Under the pieces are notes generated by a model. That model saw only the letters and a list, made by a program, of their open reading frames with translations. It was not told where the DNA came from and made no database searches. A DNA stretch of 6,374 bases from Alphaproteobacteria bacterium. GTDB taxonomy: Bacteria; Pseudomonadota; Alphaproteobacteria; Rickettsiales; RI-342. The stretch is from the NCBI GenBank assembly GCA_020851915.1, contig JADZBT010000187.1, positions 1 through 6,374 of the forward strand, given 5' to 3'. Shown here piece by piece: positions 1-5,441 of the stretch. The first letter of the stretch is position 1. Every line of letters begins with the position of its first letter. The position numbers were made by a program, and so were the translations under genes.

Positions 1-637
1 ATTTGTCGAAGCCCGACACCATCAGCAGCTGCTTGAACTGCTGCGGGGCCTGCGGCAGCGCATAGAACTTGCCGGGATGCACGCGGCTGGGCACGAGGTA
101 ATCGCGCGCGCCTTCGGGCGAGCTGGCGGTGAGGATGGGCGTCTGGAATTCCATGAATCCCTGTTCGATCATGCGGCGACGCAGAGAGGCAATTACCGAC
201 GAGCGCAGCTGGATGTTCTTGTGCATCTTCTCGCGGCGCAGGTCGAGGAAGCGGTATTTCAGGCGCGTATCCTCGGGGCACTCGCGGTCGGCGTTTACCT
301 GTAGCGGCAGCGGTGCGGATTCGGACTCAAGGTGGAAGGTATCCACTACCACTTCGACATGGCCGGTGGGCAATTCCTTGTTGATGGTTTCCGCGATGCG
401 GGCGACCACCTTGCCGGTGATGGTGATGACGCTTTCGAGGTGCAGGTGGGTGATGCGGTCGAAATCCGCATGGGTATTGGTCACCACCAGCTGGGTGATG
501 CCGAAATGGTCGCGCAGGTCGACAAACAGCAGCTGACCATGGTCGCGCTTACGATGCACCCAGCCCGAAAGGCGGACTTCCTGACCGACATGGCTCTCGC
601 GAAGTGCGCTGCAATGGTGGCTGCGGTAGGGGTGCAT
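1..637 (-). CDS. aspS: Aspartate--tRNA ligase, N-terminal part (cut by window edge)
   Basis: Cytoplasmic class IIb enzyme that activates aspartate with ATP and charges tRNA. The 212 codons present cover the N-terminal OB-fold anticodon-binding domain (about residues 1-105, with GWVHRKRDHG at 25-34 and FVDLRDHFGITQ at 38-49) and the start of the catalytic domain: RLKYRFLDLRR at 125-135, TPILTASSPEGARDYLVPSR at 166-185, and FYALPQAPQQFKQLLMVSGF at 191-210. These are signature stretches of bacterial-type AspRS. The family is usually about 590-600 residues, so roughly two thirds lies to the left of the window. The ATG at 637-635 has an AGGAG (651-647) nine bases upstream and gives the normal family N-terminus. 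His33 lies where discriminating enzymes such as E. coli AspRS have Leu and non-discriminating ones have His, so this enzyme may also charge tRNA-Asn (inference). It is divergent from rnd. Identification is very secure. Confidence 0.97.
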   Translation of the reverse strand, partial: MHPYRSHHCSALRESHVGQEVRLSGWVHRKRDHGQLLFVDLRDHFGITQLVVTNTHADFDRITHLHLESVITITGKVVARIAETINKELPTGHVEVVVDTFHLESESAPLPLQVNADRECPEDTRLKYRFLDLRREKMHKNIQLRSSVIASLRRRMIEQGFMEFQTPILTASSPEGARDYLVPSRVHPGKFYALPQAPQQFKQLLMVSGFDK

Positions 638-646
638 GGGTTATAT

Positions 647-651
647 CTCCT
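647..651 (-). promoter_or_regulatory. Ribosome binding site of aspS
   Basis: AGGAG on the minus strand lies nine bases before the ATG at 637-635. It is the clearest Shine-Dalgarno in the left part of the window and fixes the aspS start. No other in-frame start nearby has comparable support. Confidence 0.75.
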
Positions 652-668
652 GAGGTGTAAAACAAATC

Positions 669-696
669 TTTCAAAAAAGAGAGGCTTGTATATAGT
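669..696 (+). promoter_or_regulatory. Candidate promoter for rnd
   Basis: TATAGT at 691-696 matches the -10 consensus at five of six positions. Sixteen bases upstream, TTTCAA at 669-674 is a weak -35. The start site would fall near 703, about 28 bases before the rnd ATG. This -10 box overlaps the candidate -10 of the divergent aspS promoter at 691-692, so the two promoters would compete for the same DNA. Inferred by eye only. Confidence 0.35.
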
Positions 697-715
697 AACT
701 CGCCGTAAAAGCCAA
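687..715 (-). promoter_or_regulatory. Candidate sigma70-type promoter for aspS
   Basis: Read on the minus strand, TTGGCT (715-710) and TATACA (692-687) are 17 bases apart, each matching the -35 or -10 consensus at four of six positions. Transcription would start near 680, giving a leader of about 42 bases before the aspS ATG. The surrounding gap is much richer in A+T than the genes. This is pattern matching by eye, so the call is only a candidate. Confidence 0.35.
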
Positions 716-730
716 GAATTTGATGTAGTT

Positions 731-1900
731 ATGACCGTAGAAGTACTCACCGACACCGCGCAACTCGCCGATTTCTGCAAGGAACTGGCTCAGGAGCCCT
801 ATCTCACCATCGATACCGAATTCCTGCGTGACCGCACCTATTACCCCCAGCTCTGCCTGCTGCAGATGGCAGGGAAGGCCCGCGCCGCTATCGTCGACCC
901 GCTGGCCGAAGGTATTGACCTCGCACCGCTTTTCGAGCTGATGGCCAATAAAAAGGTGCTGAAGGTATTTCACTCGGCGAGTCAGGATCTCGAAATTCTC
1001 TACCGTCTGGGCGGTACGGTTCCGGAGCCTATTTTCGACACGCAGGTGGCGGCGATGGTGTGCGGCTTCGGCGAGGCAGCATCTTATGAAAAGCTGGTGG
1101 ACGCGCTGGCAGGCGAGGCGCTCGATAAATCCTCGCGGCTCACCGACTGGTCACACCGTCCGCTGACCGACCGGCAGCTCTCCTATGCGATCTCGGACGT
1201 GACGCATCTGCGGATCGTGTACGAAAAACTCCAGAAGCGCCTCCACAAGAATGGTCGCGAATCATGGATCTCCGAAGAGATGAAGCGCCTTACCGACCCG
1301 AAGGTATACCAATCCAATCCGGACGAGATATGGCAGCGGTTGCGTATCCGCGTCCGTACGCCCAAATACCTCGCCACGGTGAAGGAGCTGGCCGCATGGC
1401 GCGAGCGCGAGGCGCAGCGCCGCGATGTGCCGCGCGGGCGTCTGCTGAAGGATGACGCGATACTCGAGATCGCTGCTGCCATGCCGAAGAACGCGGCAGC
1501 GGTGCAGAAGATACGTATGCTGCGGCAGAGCCTCTCGAAAGAAACCACCGAGGCCATCGTTGGCATCGTTGAGAAATGCAGCCAGATGAAGCCCGAGGAT
1601 TGCCCGAAGCTGGTACGCAAGCCGCAATTACCGCGCGGTATCGGCCCGCTGGTGGATATGCTGAAAGTGCTGCTCAAGATGAAATGCGAAGAACTGGAGA
1701 TCGCGAGCCTGCTGGTCGCGCGCATGGACGATCTGGAGGAATTCGCCGGTTTCGACAAAGTACAGGATCTTCCCATGATGCATGGCTGGCGCTACGAAGC
1801 ATTTGGCCGCCATGCCGAAGCACTCAAGGCCGGGAAGATAGGACTCGCGATGCGTAAAGGCATGATCGACGTGGTCGAATTGGGCGGGCAAGCGGCCTGA
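731..1900 (+). CDS. rnd: Ribonuclease D
   Basis: A DEDDy-type 3'-to-5' exoribonuclease that trims precursor tRNAs and other small RNAs in the cytoplasm. The protein has 389 residues, close to the usual family length. All catalytic motifs are visible: Exo I with Asp28 and Glu30 (IDTEFLRDRTYYPQLCLLQ, from residue 27), Exo II with Asp86 (VFHSASQDLEIL), and Exo III with Tyr152 and Asp156 (LSYAISDVTHL). These nearly coincide with the E. coli RNase D residues as I recall them. An HRDC domain follows at about 208-288 (PKYLATVKELAAWREREA), and the C-terminal region probably holds a second, more diverged HRDC-like domain. The reading frame stays open upstream to about 332, but that part lies inside aspS. 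The ATG at 731 gives the standard N-terminus, only 27 residues before the DTEF motif, although no strong Shine-Dalgarno precedes it. The stop overlaps the next gene's start by one base (TGATG), indicating an operon. Confidence 0.95.
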   Translation: MTVEVLTDTAQLADFCKELAQEPYLTIDTEFLRDRTYYPQLCLLQMAGKARAAIVDPLAEGIDLAPLFELMANKKVLKVFHSASQDLEILYRLGGTVPEPIFDTQVAAMVCGFGEAASYEKLVDALAGEALDKSSRLTDWSHRPLTDRQLSYAISDVTHLRIVYEKLQKRLHKNGRESWISEEMKRLTDPKVYQSNPDEIWQRLRIRVRTPKYLATVKELAAWREREAQRRDVPRGRLLKDDAILEIAAAMPKNAAAVQKIRMLRQSLSKETTEAIVGIVEKCSQMKPEDCPKLVRKPQLPRGIGPLVDMLKVLLKMKCEELEIASLLVARMDDLEEFAGFDKVQDLPMMHGWRYEAFGRHAEALKAGKIGLAMRKGMIDVVELGGQAA

Positions 1901-2403
1901 TGAAAACGCTGCTCCTCATGCGCCATGCCGAGGCTCTGCCGCAGGCGAACGGGCAGGAGGATCACGACAGGGCGCTGTCACCTTCCGGGAAAACGGTGGC
2001 GGGAGCGGTGGGCAGATGGCTTTCCGCCGAGCGGCTGATGCCGGATATTATACTGTGCTCCACCTCTGTGCGTACACGCGAGACACTGGCGGCGCTGTCT
2101 GAATCCATCGGAGAACGCGATACGCGTTTCGAGAAAAAACTCTACTGCGCCCCTGCGGGCGAATTGCTTGCACAGGTGAACGGCATCGACGAGCGGCACA
2201 GCGTCGCGCTCATCATCGCGCATAATCCCGGAATTCCGCGTTTCGCATCGCTGCTGATGTCATCGGACGGCCGCGCGGATGCGAATGCCGCCTTGCGTGA
2301 TTTCCCGCCTGCGGGGCTGGTGCATCTCTCGCTGCGTGTGCAACAGTGGAGCGAGGTAGAGCCGGGGCGCGGGGCACTGTTGCAGGTGAAGCTGCCGGAC
2401 TGA
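1900..2403 (+). CDS. sixA: SixA-like histidine phosphatase family protein
   Basis: A 167-residue protein of the histidine phosphatase (phosphoglycerate mutase-like) superfamily, SixA branch. The N-terminal LLLMRHAEA carries the Arg8-His9 pair, where His9 would be the phosphorylated nucleophile. EDHDRALSPSGK (20-31) is the typical following loop. CSTSVRTRET (53-62) supplies a second active-site arginine, and LIIAHNPGI (104-112) supplies the second catalytic histidine, His108. E. coli SixA, which removes phosphate from phosphohistidine proteins, has 161 residues, so the length fits. No signal peptide or membrane segment is seen, so it is probably cytoplasmic. The ATG shares one base with the rnd stop, with no obvious strong Shine-Dalgarno, so translation probably depends on rnd ribosomes. 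The true substrate is unknown; a phosphohistidine protein is the family-based guess, and small phosphorylated metabolites are an alternative. Confidence 0.85.
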   Translation: MKTLLLMRHAEALPQANGQEDHDRALSPSGKTVAGAVGRWLSAERLMPDIILCSTSVRTRETLAALSESIGERDTRFEKKLYCAPAGELLAQVNGIDERHSVALIIAHNPGIPRFASLLMSSDGRADANAALRDFPPAGLVHLSLRVQQWSEVEPGRGALLQVKLPD

Positions 2404-2420
2404 GATATACGGAACGATCG

Positions 2421-2505
2421 GGCCCCTCACCCTAACCCTCTCCCTATGGGAGAGGGAATATGGAAGCCCCTTCTCCCATAGGGAGAAGGCGGGGGATGAG
2501 GGGCC
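2421..2505. repeat. 85-bp interrupted palindrome between convergent genes (REP/MITE-like)
   Basis: The outer arms GGCCCCTCA (2421-2429) and TGAGGGGCC (2497-2505) are exact inverted copies. Inside are two smaller perfect hairpins: CCCTCTCCC/GGGAGAGGG around TAT (2436-2456), and CCTTCTCCC/GGGAGAAGG around ATA (2469-2489). The two hairpins are also near inverses of each other, since 2440-2453 is the exact reverse complement of 2472-2485. The whole element can therefore fold as one long hairpin with a loop at about 2457-2468, or as a stem with two side hairpins. From memory, the CCCTCACCCTAACCCTCTCCC-type left half is a motif common in intergenic DNA of many Proteobacteria. It fills most of the 118-bp gap between the stops of sixA and hdaA. 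No T-run follows on either strand, and I see no clear target-site duplication. Bidirectional transcription barrier or non-autonomous repeat are both possible. Confidence 0.85.
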
Positions 2506-2521
2506 TATGCTCTCCGCAACA

Positions 2522-3187
2522 CTACGAACCCAGCACTTCCCTTATCAGTGGCACGGTGATGTTGCGGCCTGCCTTGAGGGAGGCGTGATCGAGGCGCTCC
2601 ACGACCTGTTTCACCGCCGCGAAAGAGCGGTCGATGCGGGTGAGAAGGTATTGTACGGCCTCTGTGCCGGGGCGCAGTTGACGGTCGGCGAAATGCTTGA
2701 GCAGGAGCGCCGCCAGTAACGCATCGTCGGGCGGCTGGATGGCCGCCGCCGGGAGCGCCGCAAGGCGCGAGGCGAGGTCGGGGAGCTTCACGCCCCACCG
2801 TGCCGGAGGTTCAGTGGCGGTGATGAGTATGTGCCCGCCATTCTCCTTGATGGTGTTGAGCAGGTGGAACAGCCGTGTTTCATCCGCAACATGATTCAGA
2901 TCCTCGATGACCAGACGCGGCGCTTTGTGGGGGAGTGCCTCGGGCGAGAGCGATGCCAGAGCGGTGGCCGGGATGATATGTGCCTCCGCGCGCACGGCCC
3001 AGAGCGAAGCGAGGTGACTTTTGCCGCAGGCGGCAGGGCCGTAGAGCGCCAGCCCGTAGGACGGCCAGTCCGGCCATTGCCCTACCCAGCCGAAGGCCTC
3101 GGCATTGGAGGGCGACACCAGAAATTCCTCCGCTGTGAAGCGCGGCGTCACCTCGAAATCAAAGGGCAGCTGTGCCGTATGCGTCAC
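2522..3187 (-). CDS. hdaA: HdaA-type DnaA homologue (regulatory inactivation of DnaA)
   Basis: A 221-residue AAA+ protein resembling the DnaA ATPase core but without the DNA-binding domain IV. In Caulobacter, HdaA binds the replisome sliding clamp and stimulates ATP hydrolysis by DnaA, limiting re-initiation. Here QLPFDF at 6-11 fits the N-terminal clamp-binding motif. Walker A is GPAACGKSH (50-58) and Walker B is LVIED (92-96). Arg141 in DLASRLAAL is a candidate arginine finger, and Arg187 in DRSFAAVKQVVERLD fits sensor II. The start is a GTG at 3187-3185 inside a GTGA overlap with the stop of the upstream membrane-protein gene; it places the clamp motif next to the N-terminus, as expected. 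The frame is open further upstream, but that stretch is arginine-rich shadow sequence inside the neighbouring gene. It is the last gene of the minus-strand operon, with its stop 16 bases from the palindrome. Confidence 0.9.
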   Translation of the reverse strand: MTHTAQLPFDFEVTPRFTAEEFLVSPSNAEAFGWVGQWPDWPSYGLALYGPAACGKSHLASLWAVRAEAHIIPATALASLSPEALPHKAPRLVIEDLNHVADETRLFHLLNTIKENGGHILITATEPPARWGVKLPDLASRLAALPAAAIQPPDDALLAALLLKHFADRQLRPGTEAVQYLLTRIDRSFAAVKQVVERLDHASLKAGRNITVPLIREVLGS

Positions 3188-4245
3188 GATTTCACGCCCG
3201 TATAGAGCGCGCTCTTGGTGTATTGCTCGGTGGCGAAGCGCGCCAGTACGCCGATGATGGCGGTGACGGGCACGGCGAGCAGTAACCCTACGAATCCGAA
3301 CAGCGCGCCACCTGCCAGCAGGCCGAATATCAGCCATGCAGGATGGAGGTTCACCTTCTCGCCGATGACATTGGGAGTAATGAAGTTGCCTTCGATGAAC
3401 TGGGCGATGAGAAACACTCCGGCCACCATGCCGATGCGGATGGGGTCATCGAACTGGTAGAACGCCACGCCCAGACTGACCGCCATTCCGAACAGCACGC
3501 CGACATAGGGCAGGAACGCAAGCAGTCCCGCGCTGATGCCGATGAGCACTGCATAATCCAGCCCGATGATCGACAGCGCGATGGCATAGGCGGCGGCGAG
3601 TACCAGACAGACGGTGAACTGGCCGCGCACATAACCGGAGAGTGTCAGGTTGATACGGCGCATCTGCTCGCGGATGGTGGCCGCATGATCGCGCGGGAGG
3701 AGGCGGTCGATATGTGTCACGAGTATGTCAAAATCGCGCAGCAGGTAGAAGGCCACGATGGGAGTGATGAACAGCAGCGACAGTAGGCCGATGAGCGCCC
3801 GTCCCGATTGCCAGAGATTCTCCAGTATGCCGGTGAGCATCGCCGGGATTCTGTCGGAGAAACCGTTTACCGATTGCTGAACCTGATCCACGGAACCCGG
3901 ATCGATGCGCGCCAGCCATGACTGGATGAGCGGAGCGTATTCTTCGCGCAGTGCGATTAAATAACCCGGAATGTTATGCGCCAGATCGAGCATCTGATGG
4001 TAGAGCACGGGCAGCAGGAGCGCCCCCGCCGTGCCCACGATCACAAAAAAGAAGCACAGCACGATGAGCGTGGCGGACAGGCGGGAAAGCTTCTGTTCCT
4101 CGAAGCGGTCCACGACGGGATCGAGAAAATATGCCACTCCCATCCCCACCACGAACGGCAGCAGGATGCCGCGCACGAGATAGAGGAATACGAAAAATGC
4201 CAATGTGCCCAGAGTCCAGAATTGTATCTTCCGCGTGGTGGTCAT
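3184..4245 (-). CDS. AI-2E family (PerM/TqsA-like) membrane protein
   Basis: A 353-residue inner-membrane protein of the family formerly called UPF0118. Hydrophobic segments lie at roughly residues 10-40 (likely two helices), 55-80, 150-170, 212-260, 270-292 and 305-335, with a long soluble stretch near 80-145 after the first group. Family hallmarks are ITPIVAFYLLRD in the middle and GEKVNLHPAWLIFGLLAGG followed by FGFVGLLLAVPVTAIIGVL near the C-terminus. Members are proposed exporters of AI-2 or other small molecules, or sodium/proton antiporters; the substrate here cannot be predicted. Two starts compete. The ATG at 4245 (used here) has GGAAGG seven bases upstream and gives the usual short N-terminus. 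The GTG at 4269 overlaps the upstream stop (TAGTG), has AGGAG eight bases upstream and would add eight residues. Downstream, the stop overlaps hdaA by four bases. Confidence 0.9.
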   Translation of the reverse strand: MTTTRKIQFWTLGTLAFFVFLYLVRGILLPFVVGMGVAYFLDPVVDRFEEQKLSRLSATLIVLCFFFVIVGTAGALLLPVLYHQMLDLAHNIPGYLIALREEYAPLIQSWLARIDPGSVDQVQQSVNGFSDRIPAMLTGILENLWQSGRALIGLLSLLFITPIVAFYLLRDFDILVTHIDRLLPRDHAATIREQMRRINLTLSGYVRGQFTVCLVLAAAYAIALSIIGLDYAVLIGISAGLLAFLPYVGVLFGMAVSLGVAFYQFDDPIRIGMVAGVFLIAQFIEGNFITPNVIGEKVNLHPAWLIFGLLAGGALFGFVGLLLAVPVTAIIGVLARFATEQYTKSALYTGVKS

Positions 4246-4268
4246 ATGCCTGCCTTCCGCAATACCCA

Positions 4269-5375
4269 CTAACCGTTCTCCTGCTGGATGGAGAGCCCGT
4301 TATGCGCCAGCCCGTCCAGCGCAGCGGTGAGATCGCCACGATAATGCAGCACGATGTCGGCCTGCCCGGCTGAGATCGCCAGCACCTGCACCGATTTCAC
4401 CTGCGGTGCGCCGGTGAGTTTCTGGCGGATGTCCATCCATTCCTCAAGCCCCGCTACCGGAACCAGTACGGGCAGGGAGCTCTCTTCGGCCCCCGCGCTC
4501 ACGGCGGTGGTATTTTTCCATTGCTGGTCGAGCTTGCGTACCACATCCTGTATGGTGGTGGTGAAGATCTCAGGAGGAATACCCGGATCCGACGACATGT
4601 CCGATTCCGGCAGGGAGAGCGAATAGGTCGCGTGGCTGCGTTTATTCTCGTATTTGCCGAGCAAGTCGAGTGATACATCGAGCGCCACCGTGCCGTCCGG
4701 GTTGCGGCCGGTGACGGTCGCAGCGGCCACCAGTACGTCGTCGGTGCGATAGCGCGCACGCAGCGGCAGCAGCTTCTCATAATCCTTGGCGAGCACGGCC
4801 TGAAGGTCGCCGCCCTGTATGTCCTCCAGATCGCCCAGCGGCAGCACCACGGATACCAATCGATCCCCGGAGCCCAGCGCGTTCCATGCGTCCCGCCAGG
4901 GGTTGGGGTCTTCCCACAGCGCCGGCCTTCCGTTCTGGATCAGGATGGGCAGCACCAGTATCGGCGTACGTGGTGCGGCCTCGGTGTAGGCGACGTTCGC
5001 GCCCTGCATATATTGCCGCACGGTGTCCGGGTTGAAGGTCACGGTCAGGCGCGCGCGGTAGCGGGTGGCGGCGATCTTCTCGTCGGCGATGCGGTAACCT
5101 GTCACCATCACGTTAATATCGTCCGGCGAGGCCGGGGGGAGTGCCTCGTACTCCGCGCCGGAAACCATCCGGCGGATCAGCGTGGTGAAGGCTTCCGCTT
5201 GTCCCTGCGCGAGCGCCAGATCCCGCGCCTCGGTGGCAGTGGCGCCGGTGGCGTCCACCTCGACATTCTCCACGGTGAACACGTCCTGCGCGTTCGCGCC
5301 CGATGCGGCCATGCACAGCAGCAGGGCGACGGAGATTGCCCGAAGAGTCCTATAAACTATTGCCAACACGCCCAT
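4269..5375 (-). CDS. DUF2066 domain-containing exported protein
   Basis: About 368 residues, with a Sec-type signal peptide: RTLR basic region, hydrophobic VALLLCMAA core, and a likely signal peptidase I site after ANA (residue 29). The Cys21 context does not fit a lipobox. The mature N-terminal part (VENVEVDATGATATEARDLA, then AFTTLIRRM and YRARLTVTF) matches what I know of DUF2066 proteins, which sit before the AI-2E permease and hdaA in many alphaproteobacteria. Function is unknown; a periplasmic location is inferred. The start is uncertain: ATG at 5375 is used here, but a GTG at 5369 has a GGAG eight bases upstream, and an ATG at 5393 without visible Shine-Dalgarno is also possible. All keep the signal peptide. 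The frame continues open to 6056 only because it runs antisense to purM. It is the first gene of the operon, divergent from purM. Confidence 0.82.
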   Translation of the reverse strand: MGVLAIVYRTLRAISVALLLCMAASGANAQDVFTVENVEVDATGATATEARDLALAQGQAEAFTTLIRRMVSGAEYEALPPASPDDINVMVTGYRIADEKIAATRYRARLTVTFNPDTVRQYMQGANVAYTEAAPRTPILVLPILIQNGRPALWEDPNPWRDAWNALGSGDRLVSVVLPLGDLEDIQGGDLQAVLAKDYEKLLPLRARYRTDDVLVAAATVTGRNPDGTVALDVSLDLLGKYENKRSHATYSLSLPESDMSSDPGIPPEIFTTTIQDVVRKLDQQWKNTTAVSAGAEESSLPVLVPVAGLEEWMDIRQKLTGAPQVKSVQVLAISAGQADIVLHYRGDLTAALDGLAHNGLSIQQENG

Positions 5376-5441
5376 TGCTCCGTATTGTCCCATCCACGCG
5401 AGTAGTTTTACGGTATTAAGGGGGAAGAATCTACAGCTTCT
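5376..5441. promoter_or_regulatory. Divergent intergenic control region, DUF2066 gene / purM
   Basis: These 66 bases must hold the promoter of purM and probably that of the DUF2066-permease-hdaA operon, unless transcription enters from further away. The only boxes I can point to are weak: TTGTCC (5385-5390) with TACGGT (5409-5414) 18 bases downstream for purM. No convincing minus-strand pair and no operator palindrome is visible. A purine-rich AAGGGGGAAG (5418-5427) precedes purM but ends 14 bases before its ATG, far for a Shine-Dalgarno. Confidence 0.35.

Noticed and set aside
332..730. In-frame extension of rnd upstream, giving a 522-residue protein
   Set aside because: This stretch is antisense to aspS, whose protein sequence is clearly conserved. 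The extension resembles no RNase D N-terminus, and the ATG at 731 gives the normal one.
2421..2505. Classical bidirectional intrinsic terminator
   Set aside because: The stems are strong, but neither strand has a T-run after the outer arm. It is reported as a repeat instead, with a termination role left open.
2404..2521. CRISPR repeat or small RNA gene in the convergent gap
   Set aside because: There are only two inverted half-copies with no spacers, and no promoter-like sequence or tRNA-like fold was seen.
3188..3337. Fifty-residue N-terminal extension of HdaA
   Set aside because: It lies within the permease gene in another frame and is arginine-rich. The GTG at 3187 puts the clamp-binding motif at the N-terminus, where the family has it.
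3343..3786. 147-residue plus-strand open frame
   Set aside because: It is antisense to the permease gene; its His/Asp/Glu-rich composition mirrors complementary hydrophobic codons and shows no domain.
5313..5315. Lipoprotein signal in the DUF2066 protein (Cys21)
   Set aside because: The residues before the cysteine are Leu-Leu-Leu and do not fit a lipobox with a small residue at -1; ANA followed by QD fits signal peptidase I better.
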